A stretch of DNA of 64,000 bases from Tragulus kanchil (taxonomy: Eukaryota; Chordata; Mammalia; Artiodactyla; Tragulidae): the NCBI GenBank assembly GCA_022376925.1, contig JAIOJX010000025.1, positions 137,413,301 to 137,477,300 of the forward strand. Direction: 5' to 3'. The first letter of the stretch is position 1; each line of letters begins with the position of its first letter. The notes below the pieces were generated by a model that worked only from the letters and a program-made list of their open reading frames with translations, searched no databases and was not told the origin of the DNA. The position numbers and the translations under genes are program-made. Of the stretch, positions 1-13,575 are shown one piece after another.

Positions 1-260
1 TCGGAAGTCTTTTCAAAATTAGGTTTTGTTTTTTTTTTTTTTAACAGCAAGAGAAATGTGTTGCCATTAATACTATGACAGCTGCTTGCCAGGCCGATGC
101 CTCTTCGTTTTTTTAATTGGGTAGAAAGCCCAATACAGTAACAGTCAATATTTGACCTCGTGGAATTACCAAATCAAAAGCGAATACTGTGAGTGTATTC
201 CTATTTTTTCTATATTGAATAAACAATGTAACATAGATACAACATAAATAAAAGTGGTAT
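1..260 (+). other. possible 3' end of a convergent gene with tandem poly(A) signals
   Basis: AATAAA hexamers occur near 220 and 247 on the plus strand, followed by a T/G-rich stretch (gtgcttgtttttcctgatgt) like a downstream cleavage element. In mammals TMEM165 lies tail-to-tail with CLOCK, so this could be its 3' UTR. No coding sequence of that gene is visible here, so the assignment rests on synteny only. Confidence 0.35.
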
Positions 261-369
261 GACCAGTGCTTGTTTTTCCTGATGTGTTATGTCAGTTCAT
301 AACTTTGACAAAGTTGTACGTATAAGACTATTCTAAAGCACTGTCTTAGCCTTCACAGTCCTGAAGGAT

Positions 370-645
370 CAACCCTGAATATTCATTTAAAGGAGTGATG
401 CTGAAGCTCCAATACACTGGTTACCAGATGCAAAGAGCTGACTCACAGGAAAAGACCCAGATGCTGGGAAAGATTGAGAGCAGGAAGAGAAGCGGGTGGG
501 AGAGGAGATGGTTGGATGGCATCACCGACCGACTCAGTGGACATGAGTTTGAGCAAGCTCTGGGAGACAGTGAAGGACGGGGAAGCCTGCCGTGCTGCAG
601 CCTGTGGGGTCGTGAAGTCAGATACAGCTTAGTAACTGAACCTGC
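370..645 (+). mobile_element. BovB LINE 3'-end fragment
   Basis: The stretch from aaccctgaatattcattt through gatgctgggaaagattgaga and ggttggatggcatcaccgac to ggggtcgtgaagtcagatac is the 3' end of the ruminant RTE element BovB in sense orientation. It is severely 5'-truncated. The 152-residue open frame over it is residual BovB plus chance sequence, not a gene. Confidence 0.85.
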
Positions 646-1461
646 CTCAGAGTTCTGTGAGGGTGCAGGTACTGTCAAGTGTTTTGAAAAAAGGTTAACT
701 CAGCATAGCAGGGGATCACACTCAGTTCGGTTCTGGAGACCAGAATCACTGATGGTGAAGGCTGCCTCATGTTGTCATAGCAACTTCAGTCATCACTGTC
801 ATTTAAGTTGTTCTAAGTTAATGACTGATGTGCTCTGTTACCATGTGCAGTAACACTGCTACCAGAAGCCTCACAGACCCGAAGGACAGTGCTACAGGAG
901 CCTCCCCGTGTTCCTGCGTGCCGTGTAATAGCTGACGCAGAGCAAGGCAGGTTTACTACAAGGTCCTCGAGGCAGGCGCACTGGTAACCTGAAGAAACTG
1001 GGAAACCGCCTAGCTAATCACCCAGCTTTCTCAACGTAGCACTCTGTGATTGTAACTGCGCGGGAGACAACTACCCACTACTGTGAGGACATGAGAAGTG
1101 TCGGGTAAAAAGCAGTTCACCCACTGCTGAAAAAGTCTTGTTTTGAAACTTTGAAGGAGTCTTCTGCTACAAAAAGAGTGTATTACAGGGTAGAAAAAAA
1201 CACAACGCCCATAAACTCATCAAAGAAATCTCAGATTAAGTCCTCAGACTACACCAGAATTCTCTGCAGTTAAAATATCCATAATACTGCCTTATATTGT
1301 TATGAACAGAGTTAGCGAGCAATTGTGTTCTTTCTTTTCCAAGGTTAGAAAGGATACTTCCTGGTTAGAAAGTAGCTGGTACACTGGCAATGCAGGCAGC
1401 CTGGTCCCTGCCCCAGCCTAATGATGAGAAACAGTGAGGCTTTGAGGCCCCACACTCTTGC
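646..1461. other. intergenic stretch, nothing recognised
   Basis: Sequence between the BovB fragment and the first tandem duplication. No coding potential, repeat family or RNA gene recognised on either strand. Confidence 0.5.
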
Positions 1462-3589
1462 AACAGGACACAACTACTCAGAGTATCTGGCAGCTCAGAC
1501 CTTGACTACAGAGTACAATTGCTAACTGCAGCTAATAACTCCACTGCTGAATAAAAGAGAGGAAAATATCATTGGTAGTGATTTTAAAATATTTAATATT
1601 CTTTAAAATAGAAAATAATGTGATTCTTACAAGTTATGTACCACATAAAGCAGGTGTTATTTTGAGAAATGCAGGTGATACTGGAAAACATAGCACTGAG
1701 GTATTTTTTATTTTTAAAACTGAATAGAAAACAAAGTCTGAATCTAATTATTTTTACATTTATTAAAAAAAAACTCAATGCTACTGCTTGGCTCTTTTGC
1801 AGTCATTTTAGATTCTGAATACAGGGAAAGAGCATTATAACAGAACATACAGTTTCTCAAACTGCACATCATAATCTGGAAAAATGATCACACACAGCAA
1901 GAGGCCTGAGTGGAGGTAGGCTAATAACACACTCTTCTCAAAGGATAGCTCTGAGAAACAAGTGTAACTAACTGAAACACCCAATTAAAATGGCCATATT
2001 AAATTGGTAACAAAATGATCCACATTGTATACAATACTGTATTTCCAAACAGCTCATGAAAATGCAGAAAACCTGATATAGCACCGTGGAAACCGTTCAT
2101 GACCATCGTGCTTCTGTGTATTCTAGGACTGGGGCTGAGGGACACCAACTTGGAAAATGTCCATCTTAGTTTTGTAAGTCAATCTGCATTTCAATGAAAT
2201 GTTTACTTTAGGGAAAACAGGGGTTCTTAGCCATTTATAGCTCCACCCTTTCAGAAGGAAGAATGACAGGCTCTGTCTAATTTTAATTTAAAACCAAGAA
2301 CCAAGCAGTTAAGGACACATTAGTGTCAAGAGGAGCACACTAAGAACGACACAGAACATTAGAATTTGGTTGTGTGTTTTTAAAACTACCAACGGATATT
2401 AACAATTAAAAACTTACAGAGATAAAACTTTTTTTTTTTTTGCACTAAATGGTTTTAATACAGCACGGAATTTAAATCGTCTTTGGGCCAAATACTTGCA
2501 GGTTAAAAATTCACTGGCAATGCAGGCAGCCTGGCCCCCCAGTTAGGGTACGGCCCACATTAACAGGACACAACTACTCAGAGTATCTGGCAGCTCAGAC
2601 CTTGACTACAGAGTACAATTGCTAACTGCAGCTAATAACTCCACTGCTGAATAAAAGAGAGGAAAATATCATTGGTAGTGATTTTAAAATATTTAATATT
2701 CTTTAAAATAGAAAATAATGTGATTCTTACAAGTTATGTACCACATAAAGCAGGTGTTATTTTGAGAAATGCAGGTGATACTGGAAAACATAGCACTGAG
2801 GTATTTTTTATTTTTAAAACTGAATAGAAAACAAAGTCTGAATCTAATTATTTTTACATTTATTAAAAAAAAACTCAATGCTACTGCTTGGCTCTTTTGC
2901 AGTCATTTTAGATTCTGAATACAGGGAAAGAGCATTATAACAGAACATATAGTTTCTCAAACTGCACATCATAATCTGGAAAAATGATCACACACAGCAA
3001 GAGGCCTGAGTGGAGGTAGGCTAATAACACACTCTTCTCAAAGGATAGCTCTGAGAAACAAGTGTAACTAACTGAAACACCCAATTAAAATGGCCATATT
3101 AAATTGGTAACAAAATGATCCACATTGTATACAATACTGTATTTCCAAACAGCTCATGAAAATGCAGAAAACCTGATATAGCACCGTGGAAACTGTTCAT
3201 GACCATCATGCTTCTGTGTATTCTAGGACTGGGGCTGAGGGACACCAACTTGGAAAATGTCCATCTTAGTTTTGTAAGTCAATCTGCATTTCAATGAAAT
3301 GTTTACTTTAGGGAAAACAGGGGTTCTTAGCCATTTATAGCTCCACCCTTTCAGAAGGAAGAATGACAGGCTCTGTCTAATTTTAATTTAAAACCAAGAA
3401 CCAAGCAGTTAAGGACACATTAGTGTCAAGAGGAGCACACTAAGAACGACACAGAACATTAGAATTTGGTTGTGTGTTTTTAAAACTACCAACGGATATT
3501 AACAATTAAAAACTTACAGAGATAAAACTTTTTTTTTTTTTTGCACTAAATGGTTTTAATACAGCACGGAATTTAACTCGTCTTTGGGC
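1462..3589. repeat. tandem duplication 1 (probable assembly artefact)
   Basis: 1462-2488 repeats as 2562-3589 at an offset of 1100 bp. Copies differ by three transitions (1850/2950, 2094/3194, 2108/3208) and poly-T length. The 73-bp bridge (2489-2561) contains a corrupted version of 1383-1461, as expected of a low-quality contig end. Confidence 0.9.
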
Positions 3590-3591
3590 TT

Positions 3592-5793
3592 CAGTCTTTA
3601 CATAGAGCGAATGTGCAGGAGCCACGCTTGAGGGCCGTCCCCAGCTCACACCACAACCACGAATTTCAACAGGATTCTAGGATCATTGAACGACAGCTGC
3701 TAGGGCTGACCTCAGTTAAAGGAAAACGACATTTCCTGGCCATTGTTCTTTTTCTTTTTGCTTGATGACAGCTATCTGGTTACATAATACATCTATCTGA
3801 GGACGAGACAGCTTTTTCTACGTTTGAACTCTTTAGCTCTGGCACAGCCACTGCGGGCAGCGAGTCTGTCCCGGGACAGGCCAACTCAAGACACACATCG
3901 TAAAACATCTGGATGTCATTTTAAAAACGATGTCACAGTTTGCTTCCTCAGAAACTTAAAAGCATACATTTAAAAACATCAAATCTCCACTGTAACCCTT
4001 AAAGAGTCAAGAAACGTTTCTTACATCATTAAATCCAACTTGTGGTTGACCTGCTTTAATTACTGTTCTCTAAGGGATCTCAAAAGCTAGTGTGCGCAGG
4101 ACGTGCCCTGTGGGACTCGAGAGCCCCAAGGTGGAGAATTCTGTTCCAATGCAGACCAGCAAGACACATCCTCAAATTTCTCGGCTTCAAATGTTCAAAC
4201 ACTGCTTTTACTGGACGGTGCTGTGTACAGAGGTTTGGTTTGGCTTTGATGTTAAAGGAACAATCAACATTACACTCTATAAAGACAGCACACATTTTTT
4301 TGTAGAAGAGTTTGCAGTGTTTATACATTGTTCCACCTGTATTTAAGGACTTTTGATGGATTTTAATAATGGATAGAATAGTGACAGCCATTAGAAGATG
4401 TGGATTGTTTTCACAACATCTTTCCCAAATGGGCAAACAGAGGCAACACGCGCATGGGTTTTGTCATACTGGCCTTTGGCTGCATTGGGAAGTTACATAA
4501 AAGTGCCGAAAAGGCAGCAAGTGAAACTAGGAACCAGTTGGAGCTATATGAGCAGATCTGAAACGAGTTACCTTTACTTAAAATTGAGAACAGGAGAGGA
4601 CCAGGGGCATCTGGATTGGGCTCCACTGCCGTGCTGAAGTGGAACAGATTGGGACTGCCACAAAGAGGCATCACAAGGGCTAAGGACTGGGCTCAGTCTT
4701 TACATAGAGCGAATGTGCAGGAGCCACGCTTGAGGGCCGTCCCAGCTCACACCACAACCACAATTTCAACAGGATTCTAGGATCATTGAACGACAGCTGC
4801 TAGGGCTGACCTCAGTTAAAGGAAAACGACATTTCCTGGCCATTGTTCTTTTTCTTTTTGCTTGATGACAGCTATCTGGTTACATAATACATCTATCTGA
4901 GGACGAGACAGCTTTTTCTACGTTTGAACTCTTTAGCTCTGGCACAGCCACTGCAGGCAGCGAGTCTGTCCCGGGACAGGCCAACTCAAGACACACATCG
5001 TAAAACATCTGGATGTCATTTTAAAAACGATGTCACAGTTTGCTTCCTCAGAAACTTAAAAGCATACATTTAAAAACATCAAATCTCCACTGTAACCCTT
5101 AAAGAGTCAAGAAACGTTTCTTACATCATTAAATCCAACTTGTGGTTGACCTGCTTTAATTACTGTTCTCTAAGGGATCTCAAAAGCTAGTGTGCGCAGG
5201 ACGTGCCCTGTGGGACTCGAGAGCCCCAAGGTGGAGAATTCTGTTCCAATGCAGACCAGCAAGACACATCCTCAAATTTCTCGGCTTCAAATGTTCAAAC
5301 ACTGCTTTTACTGGACGGTGCTGTGTACAGAGGTTTGGTTTGGCTTTGATGTTAAAGGAACAATCAACATTACACTCTATAAAGACAGCACACATTTTTT
5401 TGTAGAAGAGTTTGCAGTGTTTATACATTGTTCCACCTGTATTTAAGGACTTTTGATGGATTTTAATAATGGATAGAATAGTGACAGCCATTAGAAGATG
5501 TGGATTGTTTTCACAACATCTTTCCCAAATGGGCAAACAGAGGCAACACGCGCATGGGTTTTGTCATACTGGCCTTTGGCTGCATTGGGGAAGTTACATA
5601 AAAAGTGCCCGAAAAAGGCAGCAAGTGAAACTAGGAACCAGTTGGAGCTATATGAGCAGATCTGAAACGAGTTACCTTTACTTAAAATTGAGAACAGGAG
5701 AGGACCAGGGGCATCTGGATTGGGCTCCACTGCCGTGCTGAAGTGGAACAGATTGGGACTGCCACAAAGAGGCATCACAAGGGCTAAGGACTG
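3592..5793. repeat. tandem duplication 2 (probable assembly artefact)
   Basis: 3592-4690 repeats as 4694-5793. Differences are mainly homopolymer length (for example at about 4490-4510 against 5590-5612) and one G/A transition (3855/4955). Junction nearly flush. Confidence 0.9.
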
Positions 5794-7946
5794 CACCCCT
5801 GCAGGAAGAGCCAATCCTCCACACAGGATTACCAGGCAAAATAAAAACAAACCACAATTAAATACATGACACTGAAATCACTTGGATGAGAAAACAACAC
5901 AAACATATTTAAAAATATAAAGAAATACATTGAGCCATTTTTATTCAAGAAACCCATACAACTGCTTTCAAAGCAACTGCTGCTTTAAACACCATTTTCT
6001 AAATTCTTCCATAAATATTATTTTGATTGTCACTTAATGCAGCACCTCAGTGTTTGCTGGTGGTGGTGATGGAATTTCACTTACTGTCTCTTCATAAACT
6101 ATATTCTATTTCACGAAAGAACATTTCCCTAGGAAAACCCAGGCAGCTTAGAAAATAGTTAAATACTCAAAAACAGAACCTGCAAAGTTATCTTTTTTAT
6201 TTAAGAAAAACAAGGAATGTAGTGTTAAATTATGACATGGGGAAAAAGTATGCAAAACAGTCACAGGGAGTTTTAATTTTTCAATCCATTCACGTTTGCT
6301 TAATTTCTTGTGAGTTGTTCAACACTGTTTCAAATATCCTGAATTATTAACTATACCAAAGATTCACCCCCAGTGTTTCCACAGGAGACATTAAAATACG
6401 ACCAAATTATTTTTTTCCTTTTCTTCAACCAAAGTAACATTTCTCAGTTCTTTTTGTGCAAAAATATTACAAGAGCAATTCAAATGGAAACACTGAAACG
6501 ACATGCCAACATTTCAGAGCACATTTAAAACACCCAGAATAATTCTTGAAATTACTATATTCTAAAATATGACTACCAATCACTTTTAGGTTAGTTCTAC
6601 ACATCTATTCACACTGATGCAATTTTCCTAGGTCTCTGAAAACAAACAGGCTCATTGGTCTCTTTGGGTGTCCACACAATAGGCAAGATAGGTTTACAAT
6701 ATAGTGTCTAAATGGATCTAGGCATCTACAATCCCTTGACTCTACCACATTCAAAACAAAAAGTCCAAGTTCATTTGGCTACCTTTAAATCACTCCCATA
6801 AACCTACTATGGTTCACTGGATCTCAACATTTCTCAGAAATGGGTCAAAATTCCCTTTTTTAGACAATAAAGAGGCATCACAAGGGCTAAGGACTGCACC
6901 CTGCAGGAAGAGCCAATCCTCCACACAGGATTACCAGGCAAAATAAAAACAAACCACAATTAAATACATGACACTGAAATCACTTGGATGAGAAAACAAC
7001 ACAAACATATTTAAAAATATAAAGAAATACATTGAGCCATTTTTATTCAAGAAACCCATACAACTGCTTTCAAAGCAACTGCTGCTTTAAACACCATTTT
7101 CTAAATTCTTCCATAAATATTATTTTGATTGTCACTTAATGCAGCACCTCAGTGTTTGCTGGTGGTGGTGATGGAATTTCACTTACTGTCTCTTCATAAA
7201 CTATATTCTATTTCACGAAAGAACATTTCCTAGGAAAACCCAGGCAGCTTAGAAAATAGTTAAATACTCAAAAACAGAACCTGCAAAGTTATCTTTTTTA
7301 TTTAAGAAAAACAAGGAATGTAGTGTTAAATTATGACATGGGGAAAAAGTATGCAAAACAGTCACAGGGAGTTTTAATTTTTCAATCCATTCACGTTTGC
7401 TTAATTTCTTGTGAGTTGTTCAACACTGTTTCAAATATCCTGAATTATTAACTATACCAAAGATTCACCCCCAGTGTTTCCACAGGAGACATTAAAATAC
7501 GACCAAATTATTTTTTTCCTTTTCTTCAACCAAAGTAACATTTCTCAGTTCTTTTGTGCAAAATATTACAAGAGCAATTCAAATGGAAACACTGAAACGA
7601 CATGCCAACATTTCAGAGCACATTTAAAACACCCAGAATAATTCTTGAAATTACTATATTCTAAAATATGACTACCAATCACTTTTAGGTTAGTTCTACA
7701 CATCTATTCACACTGATGCAATTTTCCTAGGTCTCTGAAAACAAACAGGCTCATTGGTCTCTTTGGGTGTCCACACAATAGGCAAGATAGGTTTACAATA
7801 TAGTGTCTAAATGGATCTAGGCATCTACAATCCCTTGACTCTACCACATTCAAAACAAAAAGTCCAAGTTCATTTGGCTACCTTTAAATCACTCCCATAA
7901 ACCTACTATGGTTCACTGGATCTCAACATTTCTCAGAAATGGGTCA
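5766..7946. repeat. tandem duplication 3 (probable assembly artefact)
   Basis: 5766-6847 repeats as 6869-7946. Its left edge overlaps the end of duplication 2, so the motif around aggcatcacaagggctaagg is present three times (about 4666, 5769, 6872). Confidence 0.9.
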
Positions 7947-10669
7947 TTTAAAAATTTCACCTAAGTGATGATTTGGGGATCCTTTAAAAATGGTAGTATC
8001 TAAGACAATAAACTTTATCAAAATGAATAATTGCAATAAAGTGCTTGTTACCTTTCAAAATGATGCTTTTCAACTGTGGTTGTGGTGTCTGTGAAGCGTG
8101 TGCTGTTCCCACCTAAAGGATCCCCAGGCGTGAGAGTCGGGTCTTCTCACCTGTCTCAGAAAGCAGCAGCACTGTCTTTTGGTAGGCTGACGATAGGCAC
8201 GGTACCCATGCAGATGAGCTAGGCTAGTGCTATGGCCAAAGGGGAAGTAAACTAGAAAAGTGGGAGGCATGTGAAGGGTTCCTATTATATTCATAGTTAT
8301 ATACAAATATATTAAATATGCTATAAAAATAGTCAACTCTTTTCCTTTGCAACTACTTCAGAAGCTCCTTTTAGAAGAATGTTCACCCACCCCAAACAAA
8401 AGACTCTTTCTCTGATCACTATAAAAACGGCAAGTGCCTTTGTGCTGTTTGTTTTCCTCCACTTAAAAACGCCCATCAGCTTATTCTTAGCTAGACTCAC
8501 TCAGCAATAGTAATATCCAGTGTGTATACCTTCCAACACTGACTCCTGAGGGACGAAGAACAGGGTCACAGATATTGGGAAGGTTATAGACTTGAATGAG
8601 TTTTGCACAAATATTCGTCAACAAACTTTCAATCACCAAAGAAATACAGGAAAAAAGAGAAATGTGCAATACCAGAGCAAAATGCAATTTGCAGTCCACT
8701 TAAAAAAAAAAGTTTACCTCAATGTAGTGGAAACATTTTAAAACAGGTTGACTAATATCCAGTTTAAAATAATGTTCCCCTCTCTGTGTAGAGCAGGCAA
8801 ACAGAGTCCTATTTTAAGGGGCCCCTTTCTAAGGCTTCTTGAACAAGGGTTCATGTCCCTTCAACACAGTGCCCTTAACTAACTGCAGGCAGACTGCTTT
8901 AAGGCAATGACCATCAACCCAAGCACTTCTGAAGAATTCCTTTTAACAGTTTTGGTAATCTGCATTGAGTATTATAACAAACTATTTAAAGTCATGGCAT
9001 CCCTTTATCACTAATACATTCTTAAACCAGATTTAAGTGACAGAGCACAGGACTCAAACTGAACTGTCTTACTTACATGCTACCTCCCCTGTCCCTCACA
9101 TGTGCTTTACAACCAATATTTTCACTCAAAATTAAGTACTGTTAAGTGTCTTGGTTCTGCTTTGACCCCACTCTCAGCAGCAACTTTGTTAATCCGTATA
9201 GTCCTCACTGGCAGGTGCAAACAACAGCACCTCACCCAGGGCCACAGCAGTTCAAAGGTGACACCTAACAACTGCAGCACAGAATAAAGTGGGTTTTTTT
9301 TGTGTTGTTGTTAAGAAAAATTGATTATGAGAGTTAAGACTTTTAAGTAGCTGAAAAGTGTTCCTATTTGGTGTTTTTTCATACCTTTGGCTACAGAAAC
9401 TGATTCAGCAACTGCTAAATCTTCATCAGGATGCTCAAGTCTTAAATTCATAGAGGCAGGGCAAGTTCCAGGGAAGCACAGAAAAACAAAGAAGGAGCTG
9501 AGGGGCAGTTACTAGCTCTTCTGACACAACCCTTCAATCTGACAGCAAATGAAAAGCAGCCCCCCGTTTTCTTTATGTGGATGAAAAAGCACTTCTATGA
9601 GGCAGGGAAAAAATGAGCTGTGAGAACAGTTAGGAATTATAAAGCAAAATCTCATCTAATTTTCTTTCTCAAATACTTGAGGATGGAAAAATACTTGAAG
9701 GTACGGGTAGAGGAGAATGAATAAACATTACGAATTTACCTTCTGGCTTATCTTATGCTTTGCTTATGTCAAACCTGAGTACACAGTACTCATGGCTCAC
9801 CATCTTTCTTTTTACATATGGGTCTTGGAGAATAAATCTTAATATAGTAATTCTTCATATCTTTGTTTGCTAAATCCATATCACTATATATTGCCAATAA
9901 ATAAATGAGGCACACCTCACAAATGGAATGGCATGATAAGGTTAAGAAAGGCAATTGTGACGGGAAAAAAAAAATACTGCTGCCATCCTCCACAACAGCA
10001 TTGTCCATGTGTACATCTGAAGTCCACACATCTGGAATCTATTCTTGACATTCAGGAGAAAGTCAGGAAGCTCTTCCGGATGATCATTTACCTAGAAGAG
10101 GAGCTCTTTGATATGTTAATTACTGACTGGCATCTAGTAACACTTCTTTTGTAGAAGGGTAAGGACCAAATTTCTTTGGTTTTGAATTTTCTACTAAGTG
10201 TGCCCAGGTATGATTTCCTACACGAAGACAAAGTCTATCCCTTAAGCGTTAGCAAAACTGAGAACAGAAAAGTTTTAAGAACTGACTGAGAGTTCCTCTG
10301 ACTCCTTCATCTGGCAATTCTGTATTATCTTTATCACCAAAATCTTCTGTTTAACAACTCAGTTCTATTACACAATTTTTTTAAGGTTAATTTTGATTTC
10401 TTAAAGCTTGCTGTCTTCTCTTCCCTCAGCAATTAATTTTTAATGTCCTCATATTTTCCAATTAATTTTCCTTTTTTCTATAATCATTAAATGTAATTAT
10501 CAGTACCATAAAATCTATACAATGCTTTTTTTTTTTAATGTATGCAGTTCTGGTTGGAACTTACTATCTTTAAAATATGGTATCACCAAATGAAATCTTA
10601 GTTCATGTTTATGAAGCACGTGAGCTACAATATTCTAATACTGTAGTGAAAGCAAAGCCAGTCTCTAAT

Positions 10670-12915
10670 GCTTCTTTTTACTTTGTGGGGTTTTAAGATC
10701 ACATCGAGCAAATATTTATTGGTGATTCCTAGATGACTACCTAGCTTTAAGGAGAATGCTGATTTAGAAAAACAACTTGGTGACACACTGTAGCTCTGAC
10801 AGTCACCCGGATGTCATCTCTCATTCCGGAATGATTTGTAGCTCTAATCCAAGAGACTCAGAGGAGTCTTCACTAGGAACCTGATGGCACGGACACCCAC
10901 CTGCTATTAAAAATGTACCAAGATTTCAAAACTGCTACTGAAACTAGAGAGTGAGTTCAAGATGATGCATAATCACCTGAATCAAAATCAAGGCACTATG
11001 GGTTTTTTTTTTTCTCCCTCAAATAACCCTGAATCATTTCTGACTAAAAGAAGCACTGAAATTGTGGAGGATAATAAAAAGATTCCAACAAATCCTACAA
11101 GTTAAAAATTCCTACCAGTGAGAACATTAAAAAGTGCCTAAAATATTTTGTGTGCAAATTCACTCCTATTAACTGAAACATACTTGAAATTACTGTCAGG
11201 CCTGTTAAAAACCATTTACACAACTATTTCCAACTAGGAACTAGATCAAAATATGTGATCAAAACACCCAACCATATGAAAACAAAGCAGTGCAAATCCT
11301 ATTTTCAAACATAATTGAAGAATAATGAAATGAGGGATATTTCGGAGTAACTTGAAAATCCTGTTTCCAATAATTTAACCTGAAAAAAGAAAAAAGAAAA
11401 AAAAAAACAAAACTCCATTCCCAGCAGCACATCATACCTCACTGAACAAACTGTGACATCACAGTCAAAGTACAAACAACAACAACAAAAAACCTCCTGC
11501 CCCGAAAGGGTGACTAGAACACTACCGTACTGTAAACAAAAGGGGAAAGGGGATGTGTTAGTCTGCACATGGCATCAAAATCTAAGGAAATGTACTCATA
11601 CCTAGAGGAGGAGATAATGCTTTCATGCAGCATACAACATGTTTTGCTTTCTCTCCTTTTATCCAGACATATACATTATTTTTACAGCATCTGTACATAG
11701 AGAATTTGAACCCACACAACATTCTGAAATTAATTACGATTCCATCATTATCTGAGGAAAGGGGGGATAATGGCTCTTCATGCAGCAATACAACATGTTT
11801 TTTGAAGCTACAATATTCAACGTAGGAACCTGCTTCTTTACTTTGTGGGGTTTTAAGATCACATCGAGCAAATATTTATTGGTGATTCCTAGATGACTAC
11901 CTAGCTTTAAGGAGAATGCTGATTTAGAAAAACAACTTGGTGACACACTGTAGCTCTGACAGTCACCCGGATGTCATCTCTCATTCCGGAATGATTTGTA
12001 GCTCTAATCCAAGAGACTCAGAGGAGTCTTCACTAGGAACCTGATGGCACGGACACCCACCTGCTATTAAAAATGTACCAAGATTTCAAAACTGCTACTG
12101 AAACTAGAGAGTGAGTTCAAGATGATGCATAATCACCTGAATCAAAATCAAGGCACTATGGGTTTTTTTTTTTCTCCCTCAAATAACCCTGAATCATTTC
12201 TGACTAAAAGAAGCACTGAAATTGTGGAGGATAATAAAAAGATTCCAACAAATCCTACAAGTTAAAAATTCCTACCAGTGAGAACATTAAAAAGTGCCTA
12301 AAATATTTTGTGTGCAAATTCACTCCTATTAACTGAAACATACTTGAAATTACTGTCAGGCCTGTTAAAAACCATTTACACAACTATTTCCAACTAGGAA
12401 CTAGATCAAAATATGTGATCAAAACACCCAACCATATGAAAACAAAGCAGTGCAAATCCTATTTTCAAACATAATTGAAGAATAATGAAATGAGGGATAT
12501 TTCGGAGTAACTTGAAAATCCTGTTTCCAATAATTTAACCTGAAAAAAAAAAAAAGAAAAAAAAAAACAAAACTCCATTCCCAGCAGCACATCATACCTC
12601 ACTGAACAAACTGTGACATCACAGTCAAAGTACAAACAACAACAACAAAAAACCTCCTGCCCCGAAAGGGTGACTAGAACACTACCGTACTGTAAACAAA
12701 AGGGGAAAGGGGATGTGTTAGTCTGCACATGGCATCAAAATCTAAGGAAATGTACTCATACCTAGAGGAGGAGATAATGCTTTCATGCAGCATACAACAT
12801 GTTTTGCTTTCTCTCCTTTTATCCAGACATATACATTATTTTTACAGCATCTGTACATAGAGAATTTGAACCCACACAACATTCTGAAATTAATTACGAT
12901 TCCATCATTATCTGA
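10670..12915. repeat. tandem duplication 4 (probable assembly artefact)
   Basis: 10670-11755 repeats as 11830-12915, offset 1160 bp. The 74-bp bridge (11756-11829) is a noisy mixture of sequence near 11610-11650 and near 10620-10650, which argues for poor-quality read or contig ends. Confidence 0.9.
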
Positions 12916-13401
12916 AAAAGGAAAGGGCTTGGGGAAGGGAGTCTACCGAGTCTACTGGACTGTCTTCATGGCATCATCGTAAGCAAACCCCTGACGCAGA
13001 TGGCAGTGGTGTATCCTCTGTAACACTTGAAAACCGGCAGAGAACCTCTCAACGTTAACTAACGTTGTTAGTGCCTTTCTGACTCACTGGAGGTCACGTT
13101 TCATAGCTGAGCTTCTCAACATTTGGCAATATACTCTTTTTCCATTAAAAAAATATCTGGGCAAGTAAAACACTGTCAGAATTGGCTGTGGCTCTGTGAG
13201 CATCTCCGCTGGCTGGTATCTAATGTTCATCTGCAGCACTAGGCAGCATTTTCCCTGCTAGCTAATTCCAGGAACTAGAACACTCAGGACTGCATTCCAT
13301 GAAACCGCTGGAACTTCTCATCATAGGCTTAGATCATCTGAGCAACTCTTTATGGGCCACCCCCTTCCTCCCTTGAGGGCAGAGAGGATGCGTGTGTGCT
13401 A

Positions 13402-13575
13402 CTATGGTTGAACCTTGGAAGGATCTGTCAAACTTTCAGTCCTGTGCCGACTCAGTTGCTGTTGCTGAGACTGGTGTTGCTGGTGATGTGACTGAGGGAA
13501 AGTGCTCTGCTGTAGTGGAAATGTGGCAGAGAGGATAAGCTGAGCTGAAGGGTTCCCATGGAGCAACCTAGAAGT
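13402..13575 (-). CDS. CLOCK: CLOCK terminal coding exon (residues ~791-847 and stop)
   Basis: Acceptor gtttttcag, then [57 protein letters not shown] and TAG at 13404-13402. The final human Gln codon (CAG) is TAG here, immediately followed by a second TAG, so the protein ends one residue early. The exon continues as 3' UTR to the left. Confidence 0.97.
   Translation of the reverse strand, partial: TSRLLHGNPSAQLILSATFPLQQSTFPQSHHQQHQSQQQQLSRHRTESLTDPSKVQP

Larger units (their letters stand above)
3590..13401 (-). other. CLOCK: CLOCK 3' UTR, left end undetermined
   Basis: The sequence left of the stop codon is AT-rich, lacks spliced CLOCK-like coding sequence, and is free of any SINE or LINE I recognise, unlike the introns to the right. 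CLOCK mRNAs are known to have a several-kilobase 3' UTR. Three tandem duplications (about 3592-5793, 5766-7946 and 10670-12915) inflate its apparent length. I see several minus-strand AATAAA hexamers (for example near 5940) but cannot choose the true cleavage site, so the left limit is a guess. The faintly MIR-like stretch 9000-9280 is weak. Confidence 0.45.

Noticed and set aside
4080..4436. 118-residue minus-strand frame, also at 5180-5536
   Set aside because: Lies in the 3' UTR with overlapping open frames on the other strand, no recognisable domain, and duplicated only by the artefact.
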